DNA of 57,902 nucleotides from Hydrogenothermus sp964516095 (GTDB taxonomy: Bacteria; Aquificota; Aquificia; Aquificales; Hydrogenothermaceae). The translations under genes were made by a program, and so were the position numbers. Under the pieces are notes generated by a model. The model was not told where the DNA came from, ran no database searches, and saw only the letters and a list, made by a program, of their open reading frames with translations. Each line of letters starts with the position of its first letter. The first letter of the stretch is position 1. Positions 1 to 7,496 of the stretch are shown one piece after another. The stretch spans positions 1 through 57,902 of the forward strand of contig CAZEYS010000003.1 in the NCBI GenBank assembly GCA_964516095.1. Reading direction: 5' to 3'.

Positions 1-1
1 T

Positions 2-30
2 ATAATATCTAATAAAATTTAAGATGTCAA
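2..30 (-). promoter_or_regulatory. Sigma-70 promoter reading out of the left edge
   Basis: On the minus strand there is a perfect -35 TTGACA (25-30), a 17-base spacer and a -10 TATTAT (2-7, one mismatch to TATAAT). It would start a transcript just beyond the left edge of the window, so the gene it serves is not visible. Positions 31-147 between this promoter and the end of queE hold no recognisable gene or RNA. The match is by eye, but a 6/6 and a 5/6 element at exact 17-base spacing is unlikely by chance even in AT-rich DNA. Confidence 0.65.
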
Positions 31-147
31 GTATTTGTGAGCCTGTTTAAAACAATCTAGAGAGTAAAATAAAGATAGCTATTAACAAGGCTATGTTATA
101 TGAGATAAAACAAATGCACTAATTTAGCTGTCAATATATATTGAGAA

Positions 148-795
148 TTAGGGTAAATTAAAAATTTTATGGATTTGAGGAATAATCCTAAATTCTAAGT
201 TTTTTTCGGTTAATAATCGTTTCTGGAGTTCTCTTGCTTTCTCAAACATATCTGTTCTATTACTCTCAGGTTGCAAAACAAGAACAGGTAAATTTGCGAA
301 TTTATTTAGCGTTTGTATTATATCTTCAAATTTTATAATCTCATCTACTATGAATTTCAGTTCTTTAATATAAGGAACCAACTTTTCATTTAGATAAAAA
401 CTACTAAAAGGTTTGGGAGAACATACAATGTGTATATTCTTATTGTATTTATGCCATGTATCTTGAATTATTTTTTTAAAAATTGTTCCATTGGTCTCGA
501 CAATTACAAAATAGCCTTGCTGAAGCAATTCTTTAAATAAAATATCAAAACCTTCATTATAAAGAGGTTCTCCTCCTGTTAAACATACCCGTTTATTTCC
601 GAGTTTTTCTACAAAATTCAGTATTTCAGATAGTGAAAGAAATTTATAGTTCAAAGTATCATAAGAATATTTAGTATCACACCATGTGCATCTTAAATTA
701 CAACCTTCCAATCTGATAAAAGATACAGGATAGCCAATCAGGCTACCCTCACCTTCTATAGAATCAAATATTTCTACTATTTTTATCTTTTCCAT
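148..795 (-). CDS. queE: 7-carboxy-7-deazaguanine synthase QueE (radical SAM)
   Basis: Radical SAM enzyme that contracts 6-carboxytetrahydropterin to 7-carboxy-7-deazaguanine in the preQ0/queuosine pathway. The protein has 215 residues, normal for QueE, and opens with the family signature (FDSIEGEG, residues 10-17) followed by the CX3CX2C cluster motif Cys32-Cys36-Cys39. A Gly-rich SAM-contacting stretch (LTGGEPL) lies near residue 75. The start codon overlaps the folE stop as TAATG, so the two are translationally coupled. GTP cyclohydrolase I supplies the first step toward the QueE substrate, which fits a deazaguanine role. QueC and QueD are not in the window. Known family; the function is inferred from motifs and the folE neighbour. 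Confidence 0.93.
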   Translation of the reverse strand: MEKIKIVEIFDSIEGEGSLIGYPVSFIRLEGCNLRCTWCDTKYSYDTLNYKFLSLSEILNFVEKLGNKRVCLTGGEPLYNEGFDILFKELLQQGYFVIVETNGTIFKKIIQDTWHKYNKNIHIVCSPKPFSSFYLNEKLVPYIKELKFIVDEIIKFEDIIQTLNKFANLPVLVLQPESNRTDMFEKARELQKRLLTEKNLEFRIIPQIHKIFNLP

Positions 796-1358
796 TAAAT
801 ATTTTTAGGAGAATTTATCAAATTTAAAAATTCGTTTCGTGTTTTTTCATCTTGTTTAAAGACACCAGTAAGCTTACTTGTTACTGTGTAAGATGTTGGA
901 TTTTTAACTCCTCTCATTGACATACATAAGTGTTCAGCTTCTAAAACAACTCCAACACCCTTAGGATTTAATTCCTTTTCTAAAAATTCTGCAATTTCAG
1001 AAGTAAGTCTTTCTTGCACTTGAGGTCTATAAGAGAACTTATTTACAACTCTTACCAGCTTAGAAAGCCCACAAACTTTTCCATCTGGTATATAAGCAAC
1101 ATGGGCTTTACCAAAAAATGGTAGTAGATGATGTTCACATAAAGAATAAAATCTAATGTCTCTTACAACTACCATTTCATCGTAGTTTCCTATATCCTCA
1201 AAAACTGTCATTTTAAAATTTTCGTGAGATTTGAACTCTTTCCAGAGACGAACTATTCTATCTGGAGTTTCTCTAAGACCTTCTCTATTTGGATCTTCAC
1301 CTATGGCTTCTAAAAAAAGTTTTACCGATTCTTTTAATTTTTTCTCATCAATACTCAT
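795..1358 (-). CDS. folE: GTP cyclohydrolase I
   Basis: Converts GTP to 7,8-dihydroneopterin triphosphate, the entry step for folate and for queuosine. It has 187 residues, typical of the bacterial enzyme. The zinc site is visible: Cys74 and His77 in the LCEHHLLPF block and Cys145 in EAEHLCMSMRG, with the catalytic His in the same blocks. The start directly follows the stop of the upstream membrane-protein gene, and the stop overlaps the queE start. Position in front of queE suggests at least part of its product goes to deazaguanine synthesis. Cytoplasmic homodecamer by family knowledge. Confidence 0.96.
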   Translation of the reverse strand: MSIDEKKLKESVKLFLEAIGEDPNREGLRETPDRIVRLWKEFKSHENFKMTVFEDIGNYDEMVVVRDIRFYSLCEHHLLPFFGKAHVAYIPDGKVCGLSKLVRVVNKFSYRPQVQERLTSEIAEFLEKELNPKGVGVVLEAEHLCMSMRGVKNPTSYTVTSKLTGVFKQDEKTRNEFLNLINSPKNI

Positions 1359-1685
1359 TTAGTTCTCCTTTTTAGACTGTTCAAGAATTTTCCTTTTAAA
1401 CTCTTCAAATTCCTTTTTGATTTTTTCTAATTCTTCTTTATGTTTAGCTGCTTCCTGTAATGCAAGTTGTTTTTCCTTTTCTGCCTGTTCAAGTTCAACC
1501 TGAACTTCTCTTCCCCATACATACTTTAATGTATACGCATAACCTATAAAAATAATTGTGTAGAATACCAGTGCCTCAGGTCTAATGAGGCCTTCTCCTC
1601 TTATATAACTCAGATACATCGTTCCGACTGTAAGAAGAAGAAGGAAAAACATCGTTATAGCGAAAAATTTTTCAAATTTTAGCAT
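1359..1685 (-). CDS. Small membrane protein with cytoplasmic coiled coil
   Basis: I do not recognise a named family. The 108-residue protein has two predicted transmembrane segments (about residues 7-27 and 38-56, with an RGEG-type loop between) followed by a long Glu/Lys/Gln-rich coiled coil (about 63-105). Its ATG is preceded by a strong ribosome site, AAGGAGAGGTGA. It lies between a CoA-binding protein gene (6-base gap) and folE (no gap), so it is co-transcribed with them. A membrane-anchored coiled coil could be a scaffold, but nothing in the sequence fixes a function. Confidence 0.75.
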   Translation of the reverse strand: MLKFEKFFAITMFFLLLLTVGTMYLSYIRGEGLIRPEALVFYTIIFIGYAYTLKYVWGREVQVELEQAEKEKQLALQEAAKHKEELEKIKKEFEEFKRKILEQSKKEN

Positions 1686-1691
1686 CTTTTC

Positions 1692-2114
1692 TCACCTCTC
1701 CTTTAGTCTTATACACTCAACTTTCATGCATTTATCTATAACTACATTATATCCTTTTTCATCTAATAACTTGGCTACTTCCTCATTATAAGTTCCAGGC
1801 TGAAACCAAAAAGTTTTAAATCCTTTCTTTAATGCTTCCTCTGCTGTAAACTTTACATCAGCAGGTCTTCTAAAAACGTCTACCACATCTATATTTTCTT
1901 CTATATCCAATAAAGACTTATAAACCTTTTCACCCAGTATTTCCTGTCCTGCATATTTTGGGTTTATTAGAAACAACTTGTATCCACAAGCTTGTAATGC
2001 TTTTGATACAAAATAACTCGGCTTTGCTGGGTTATTAGAAATACCAACCACAGCAATATTTTTACTTTTTTCTAAAACTTCTTTTATCTCATCATCTGTT
2101 TGCAAAATAGGCAT
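1692..2114 (-). CDS. CoA-binding domain protein (YccU-like)
   Basis: A 140-residue single-domain Rossmann protein of the CoA_binding family, related to the nucleotide-binding domain of succinyl-CoA synthetase alpha. Visible marks are the N-terminal VVGISNNPAKPSY block (about residues 22-34), the INPKY segment near 50, and the ending with a Cys (DKCMKVECIRL). It is first in the leftward operon. Its ATG has an AGGTGA ribosome site 7 bases upstream, and the intergenic space to lipA (2115-2199) must carry divergent promoters. CoA binding and possible acylation control are known for relatives; the real role is unknown. Confidence 0.85.
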   Translation of the reverse strand: MPILQTDDEIKEVLEKSKNIAVVGISNNPAKPSYFVSKALQACGYKLFLINPKYAGQEILGEKVYKSLLDIEENIDVVDVFRRPADVKFTAEEALKKGFKTFWFQPGTYNEEVAKLLDEKGYNVVIDKCMKVECIRLKER

Positions 2115-2199
2115 ATAATCTTCACCTAAATTAGTTTTTAAACTATTATTAATTTATAATTTAATTAAAATAAATGACATAAGCCATAAGGATAAAATA

Positions 2200-3045
2200 A
2201 TGAAACCTAAAGTAAAATCCCCTTTAAGTGAAGAAGTTTTATACGTTAAAAAATTACTTAGAAAGTTTAATCTCCATACTGTCTGCGAGGAAGCATTGTG
2301 TCCTAATATAGGAGAATGTTTTTCAAGGAAAACGGCTACATTTATGATTATGGGAGATACTTGTACACGAAACTGTCCTTACTGCGATGTTTCCCATGGA
2401 AAACCAAAGCCATTGGACCCTTTTGAACCTGAGAATATAGCAAAAGCAGTGAAAAAATTAAGATTAAGACATGTTGTAATCACATCTGTTAACAGAGATG
2501 ACCTTCCAGATGGAGGAGCCTCCCATTTTGCAAGTGTAGTAGAAAAAATAAGAGAAGAACTTCCTTCCTGCACTATAGAAGTTTTAATTCCAGATTTTCA
2601 AGGAGATTGGAATGCATTAAAAACAGTAGTAGACAGTAAGCCTGATGTCATAAATCATAATATTGAGACAGTACCATCTTTGTATAAAAAAGTAAGACAT
2701 CGTGGAAACTACCAGCTTTCTTTAGAACTTATAAAAAAAATAAAAGAGTTAGATAGCAATATTGTTTCAAAATCTGGAATAATGGTAGGGCTAGGCGAAA
2801 CAAAAGAAGAAGTAATTAATGTTATGGAAGACCTTATAAACCACAACTGCGAGATTTTAACAATTGGTCAGTATCTTAGACCTTCAAAAAATCATCTTCC
2901 TGTGGAAAAGTACTATACAGACGAAGAATTTAAAGAATTAGAAAAGATTGGATATGAACTTGGTTTTAAAGAAGTCTACAGCGGAAAACTGGTTAGAAGC
3001 TCATATCATGCAGACGAGGTTTTCGACAAAATTAAAATGTTATAA
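2200..3045 (+). CDS. lipA: Lipoyl synthase
   Basis: Radical SAM enzyme that inserts two sulfurs into octanoyl groups on E2 and H proteins. The 281-residue protein has the auxiliary cluster motif Cys29-Cys34-Cys40 (CX4CX5C), the SAM cluster Cys55-Cys59-Cys62 (CX3CX2C) and a C-terminal RSSYHAD segment whose Ser ligates the auxiliary cluster. The start is an ATG with an AAGGA site. It consumes an auxiliary [4Fe-4S] cluster every turnover, so it depends on Fe-S assembly, which is encoded later in this window. It is followed after 33 bases by lolC. Unambiguous assignment. Confidence 0.97.
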   Translation: MKPKVKSPLSEEVLYVKKLLRKFNLHTVCEEALCPNIGECFSRKTATFMIMGDTCTRNCPYCDVSHGKPKPLDPFEPENIAKAVKKLRLRHVVITSVNRDDLPDGGASHFASVVEKIREELPSCTIEVLIPDFQGDWNALKTVVDSKPDVINHNIETVPSLYKKVRHRGNYQLSLELIKKIKELDSNIVSKSGIMVGLGETKEEVINVMEDLINHNCEILTIGQYLRPSKNHLPVEKYYTDEEFKELEKIGYELGFKEVYSGKLVRSSYHADEVFDKIKML

Positions 3046-3078
3046 TTATCCATCATAATTTCTTATAGTGGAGTGTAG

Positions 3079-4296
3079 TTGCCTTTATACATAAAAATTG
3101 CCTTTAGATATCTCTTATCTTTAAAAAGTAAAGCTCTTTCTTTTATGTCTATAATATCTTTAATTGGAATTACTGTCGGAGTTTCTGCACTTCTTATAAC
3201 TCTGGCTGTGATGAACGGGTTTCAGTATGGCTTAAAAGAAAAAATATTGCAAACTACACCTCATATAGTAATACTCAAGGTTGCAAACAAATTCTGGGAA
3301 AGTGAATACAAGGACGTTGCAAAGAAAATAAAAAACATAAAAGATATCCAAGACTTTGAACCATTCATATATTCCCAGGCACTTGCATCAGTTGGAAAAA
3401 ATGTGCAATCGGTCTTTATAAGAGGAGTGTTACCTGAGAAAGATAGAAGAATAATGGGGGTTGATAAAAAAATAGTAAAAGGAAACTATGAAGATTTTTT
3501 TAAACCAAAAACTGCAATAATAGGTCAGGAATTGGCCTTTATACTTAACATAAATATTGGGGATAAGATAAACCTGATATCTCCATTTGGGAAAAGAACA
3601 CCTTTTGGCTATATGCCAAATATAATGCCTGTTAAAGTGGTAGCTTTTGCAAATTTTGGTATGTATGAGTACGATTCGTCCTATGTTAGTTTAAATTTAA
3701 AAGATGCTCAAAAACTTTTGAATATGGAAAATCAAATAACTGGTGTACAGATAAAGTTAAATGACCCCTATAAAGCTGAAGAAGTTGCTTCTAAGCTAGA
3801 GAATATGTTCCCGTTTCCGTTTCTTATAAGAACATGGATAGATTTGAATAAAAGTTTATTTCAGGCACTTAAATTTGAGGAACTTGCCATGTTTTTAGTT
3901 ATAGCACTGATAGTCTTAGTTGCTTCATTTAATATATCAAGTTTATTAATAACAAAATCCCGTGAAAAAAGAAAAGACATTGCAATAATGAAAACAATTG
4001 GAGCGAAAAATAGCTTTATACTTAAAGTTTTTCTATGGCAGGGACTTATAATAGGAATAGCTGGAACAGTTTTAGGAGTATTAATTGGGATATTCGTAAT
4101 ATACGTTGCAGATACATATCATCTTATAAAACTAAATCCTCAAGTCTATATGATGGAGTATCTTCCATTGAAAATATCTATAATTGATATAGGTGTTGTG
4201 GTTGCATCATCACTTATAATCTGTTTTATTTCTTCTATATTACCTGCATACTTCGCATCCAAAGAAATACCTGCTGAGATGTTAAGATATGAGTAA
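3079..4296 (+). CDS. lolC: Lipoprotein-releasing ABC transporter permease LolC/LolE
   Basis: Inner-membrane permease that extracts outer-membrane lipoproteins for transfer to LolA. It has 405 residues with the LolC/E layout: one N-terminal membrane helix (about residues 21-45), a large periplasmic domain (45-265), then three C-terminal helices (about 270-292, 318-340, 370-392). The FtsX-like motif KTIGAKNSFI marks the cytoplasmic coupling loop. The start is TTG with GGAG five bases upstream. Only one permease gene is present, as is common outside Enterobacteria, so the complex is probably a homodimer with LolD. It overlaps lolD by 8 bases. Confidence 0.9.
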   Translation: MPLYIKIAFRYLLSLKSKALSFMSIISLIGITVGVSALLITLAVMNGFQYGLKEKILQTTPHIVILKVANKFWESEYKDVAKKIKNIKDIQDFEPFIYSQALASVGKNVQSVFIRGVLPEKDRRIMGVDKKIVKGNYEDFFKPKTAIIGQELAFILNINIGDKINLISPFGKRTPFGYMPNIMPVKVVAFANFGMYEYDSSYVSLNLKDAQKLLNMENQITGVQIKLNDPYKAEEVASKLENMFPFPFLIRTWIDLNKSLFQALKFEELAMFLVIALIVLVASFNISSLLITKSREKRKDIAIMKTIGAKNSFILKVFLWQGLIIGIAGTVLGVLIGIFVIYVADTYHLIKLNPQVYMMEYLPLKISIIDIGVVVASSLIICFISSILPAYFASKEIPAEMLRYE

Positions 4297-4978
4297 GAAA
4301 GAGTTTATAAAAACGGTAAACTTAAAAAAGGTCTACAAAACTGAAGAAGGAAAAGTAGAAGTATTAAAAGGCATAAACTTTAGTATGGAAAAAGGCAACA
4401 TGGTAGCAATTATGGGACCATCTGGGTCAGGTAAAAGCACTTTTTTACACTTACTTGGGGGAATTGACATACCAACAGACGGTAAGGTATTTATAGACGG
4501 CAAGGATTTATACAAATTAAACGAGGATCAAAAAGCATATCTGCGAAATAAAAAGATAGGTTTTGTCTTTCAATTCCACTATCTTTTACCTGAATTTACA
4601 GCCTTAGAAAATGTAATGATTCCAGCACTTTTATATGAGAATAATGAAAAGGAAATCAAAAATAGAGCCATAAATATACTTGAGAAACTTCATTTAAAAG
4701 ACAGACTAAACCATAAACCATCTCAGCTTTCAGGAGGACAACAGCAGAGAGTGGCAATAGCAAGAGCATTAATTAACAATCCAGATATAATAATTGCAGA
4801 TGAGCCTACTGGTAACCTTGATTCAGAAAACACAAAATCAGTTATGGAAATTTTGAAAAATCTAAATAGAAAAAATAAGGTGAGTATTATCATTGCTACC
4901 CACGATGTTGACATAGCAAGATATTGCAATCATACTTATTATATGAAAGATGGTATTCTATATGATACAAATAGTTGA
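4289..4978 (+). CDS. lolD: Lipoprotein-releasing ABC transporter ATPase LolD
   Basis: ATP-binding subunit driving LolC. All ABC marks are present in 229 residues: Walker A GPSGSGKST near residue 43, Q-loop in FVFQFHYLLPEF, signature LSGGQQQRVAIARAL, Walker B IIIADEPTGNLD and the H-loop His in IATHD. Length and the FQFHYLLPEFTALENV block are typical of the LolD/MacB-type family. Its ATG lies within the last codons of lolC, so the two are coupled. MacB-type efflux ATPases are the nearest alternative, but the LolC/E-type partner decides. Confidence 0.93.
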   Translation: MSKKEFIKTVNLKKVYKTEEGKVEVLKGINFSMEKGNMVAIMGPSGSGKSTFLHLLGGIDIPTDGKVFIDGKDLYKLNEDQKAYLRNKKIGFVFQFHYLLPEFTALENVMIPALLYENNEKEIKNRAINILEKLHLKDRLNHKPSQLSGGQQQRVAIARALINNPDIIIADEPTGNLDSENTKSVMEILKNLNRKNKVSIIIATHDVDIARYCNHTYYMKDGILYDTNS

Positions 4979-5039
4979 AAAAAATCCTAAATGGACAAAA
5001 TTAAGGCAACAAAACTAAAAAACAATCGAGGTAAAAGAT

Positions 5040-7496
5040 ATGTTTGAAAAGTTTACAGAAAGAGCAAGGAAAGTAATATTAAAAGGTAGAGAAATAGCTT
5101 TAGAATATAGAAGTAACTACTTGGGAAGTGAACATCTACTACTTGCACTTCTTGAGGAAGATGATATTCCTGTTCTTGTATTATCCAGATTTGGGTTGAC
5201 TGTTGAAAAAGTAAAAAGAACTCTAACTTCCCAAATGGTAAAAGGCTCTCACACAGGAGAAGTATTATTTGCACCTGATGCAAAAAGAGTGCTGGAATAT
5301 GCAGTGGAAGAATCCAGAATATTACACCACCAGTTTGTAGGACCAGAACACCTGTTAATTGGTATTGTTAGAGAAAAAACTGGTCTTGGTGGTAGAGTTC
5401 TTAGAGGATTTGGCATTGACGAGTACTCAATAAGAAGAGAAATATTACAAATACTTGGTGAAATACCTCCTCAAGAACAAGTGAAACAAGTACCTACACC
5501 AAACATAGACAGATTTAGTAGAGACCTTACTGCTCTTGCAAGAGAAGGAAAATTAGACCCAGTAGTAGGTAGAGAAAAAGAAATAGAAAGGGTTATACAG
5601 ATACTTGCACGAAGAAGAAAAAATAACCCTGTTTTAATAGGGGAACCTGGAGTTGGTAAAACGTCAATAGTAGAAGGACTTGCTCAAAGAATAGCTGACA
5701 AACAAGTTCCAGAACCATTGCTTGGTAAAAGGGTTGTTGCCCTTGACCTTGCTGCCCTTGTTGCCGGAACTAAGTATAGAGGTCAGTTTGAAGAAAGATT
5801 GAAAAATATCTTAAAAGAGTTAGAAAAAGCCCCATATATAATTCTGTTTATAGATGAGCTTCATACATTAGTTGGAGCTGGTGCTGCAGAAGGTTCAATA
5901 GATGCATCAAATATGCTTAAACCAGCCCTTGCAAGAGGAGAAATTCAAGTTATCGGAGCAACTACTATAGACGAATACAGAAAATACATAGAAAAAGATG
6001 GAGCATTGGAAAGAAGATTTCAGCCGGTACTTGTAGAACCTCCATCTCCTGAAGATGCTGTAAAAATACTTATGGGACTTAAGAAAAAGTTTGAAGAGTT
6101 TCATAAAGTAAAATACACAAAGGAAGCCATAGAAAAAGCAGTAGAGTATTCTGTAAAATACATAACAGACAGACAGCTACCAGATAAAGCTATCGATTTA
6201 ATAGATGAAGCAGGTGCATGGGTAAGATTAAAAGGTTTAGAACTTCCACCTAAACTCAGAAAAATAGAGGAAAGAATTAAACAGATTGAGGAAGAAAAAG
6301 CTCAAGCTGCAAAAGACCAAGATTATGAAAAAGCTGCAAAACTAAGAGATGAAGAATTAAAGCTAAGGGCAAAATTTGAAACATTAAAAGCTGAGTGGAA
6401 AGAAAAACTGGCAGAAAAAGTTCCAAAAGTAACTGCAGAACACATTGCGATGGTAGTATCCAAATGGACTGGAATACCAATTGCAAGATTAACAGAAACA
6501 GAAGCAGAAAAGCTATTACATATTGAAGAAGAGTTACATAAAAGGGTTGTTGACCAGGATGAAGCTATCAAAGCTATAGCAAAAGCAATAAGAAGAAACA
6601 GCGTTGGACTAAAAGGAAGTCATAGACCTATAGGTGTATTTATGTTCCTTGGACCAACAGGAGTAGGAAAAACAGAAACAGCAAAAGCACTTGCAGAGTA
6701 TCTATTTGGAACAGAAGATGCCTTAATAAGATTTGATATGTCTGAATATATGGAAAAGCATACAGTTTCCAGATTGGTAGGTGCACCTCCAGGATATGTG
6801 GGATATGAAGAAGGAGGACAGCTAACAGAAGCTGTAAGAAGAAGACCTTACTCTGTACTGCTGTTTGATGAGATAGAAAAAGCTCATCCAGATGTGTTTA
6901 ATATTTTCCTACAAATCTTTGATGATGGTAGATTAACTGACTCATTTGGAAGAGTTGTAGATTTCAGTAATACTATCATAATTATGACTTCAAACCTTGG
7001 AGCGAGATTAATCTTAGAAAGTAATAAAATGGGATTTGAGCAAAAGTCTACTATCTTGGACTATGAAAATATGAAAAAGAACGTAATATCCCAAGTAAGA
7101 AAACACTTCTCACCTGAATTTTTGAACAGATTAGACGACATTATAGTATTTAAACCATTGGATAAAGAAGTTGTTAAGGGTATAATTGATATTCAACTAA
7201 AAGAAATAAATAAAAGGTTAAGTGAATGGGATATTACAGTCAAACTTTCCAAAGAATTTATAAACTATCTAATAGAAAAAGAATTCAAGCCAGAATATGG
7301 AGCAAGAAGTATAAAAAGAGCACTCCAATCTTTAGTAGAAGACTTATTAGCAGAGGAAATACTGAAAGGAAAACTTCCTCCTGGTTCTGTGGCAGAAATT
7401 GTCCTCAAGAAGGATGGACAAGTTGGCATAAAAGTGAAAAAACCAAAAGCCAAAAAGAAAACTACCAAGAAAGAAAAAGAAGCTGCAACAACTTAA
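5040..7496 (+). CDS. clpC: Clp protease ATP-binding subunit ClpC
   Basis: Class I Hsp100 unfoldase of 818 residues. In order: double Clp N-domain (1-145), AAA1 with GEPGVGKT near residue 200, a UVR-type middle region (about 420-455, with the DYEKAAKLRDEE motif) and AAA2 with GPTGVGKT near 540. Just before the C-terminal domain is an NKMGFEQ loop at the place of the ClpP-binding hGF tripeptide, so it should feed a ClpP peptidase. The short middle region separates it from ClpB. The tail is very Lys-rich. The start ATG has a GAGGT site. Its stop codon overlaps the inferred unusual start of bamA. Confidence 0.95.
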   Translation: MFEKFTERARKVILKGREIALEYRSNYLGSEHLLLALLEEDDIPVLVLSRFGLTVEKVKRTLTSQMVKGSHTGEVLFAPDAKRVLEYAVEESRILHHQFVGPEHLLIGIVREKTGLGGRVLRGFGIDEYSIRREILQILGEIPPQEQVKQVPTPNIDRFSRDLTALAREGKLDPVVGREKEIERVIQILARRRKNNPVLIGEPGVGKTSIVEGLAQRIADKQVPEPLLGKRVVALDLAALVAGTKYRGQFEERLKNILKELEKAPYIILFIDELHTLVGAGAAEGSIDASNMLKPALARGEIQVIGATTIDEYRKYIEKDGALERRFQPVLVEPPSPEDAVKILMGLKKKFEEFHKVKYTKEAIEKAVEYSVKYITDRQLPDKAIDLIDEAGAWVRLKGLELPPKLRKIEERIKQIEEEKAQAAKDQDYEKAAKLRDEELKLRAKFETLKAEWKEKLAEKVPKVTAEHIAMVVSKWTGIPIARLTETEAEKLLHIEEELHKRVVDQDEAIKAIAKAIRRNSVGLKGSHRPIGVFMFLGPTGVGKTETAKALAEYLFGTEDALIRFDMSEYMEKHTVSRLVGAPPGYVGYEEGGQLTEAVRRRPYSVLLFDEIEKAHPDVFNIFLQIFDDGRLTDSFGRVVDFSNTIIIMTSNLGARLILESNKMGFEQKSTILDYENMKKNVISQVRKHFSPEFLNRLDDIIVFKPLDKEVVKGIIDIQLKEINKRLSEWDITVKLSKEFINYLIEKEFKPEYGARSIKRALQSLVEDLLAEEILKGKLPPGSVAEIVLKKDGQVGIKVKKPKAKKKTTKKEKEAATT

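Noticed and set aside
45..70. GTTTAAAAC-like string resembling a CRISPR repeat end
   Set aside because: It occurs once, with no spacing pattern, and no cas genes are nearby.
5053..6571. Several antisense reading frames inside clpC
   Set aside because: They mirror the codon bias of clpC on the opposite strand, lack ribosome sites and resemble no protein family.
7226..7495. ATG at 7226 as the bamA start
   Set aside because: It would add 90 residues read out of frame inside the conserved clpC C-terminus, placing the signal peptide internally. The composition of that stretch is a frame shadow of clpC.
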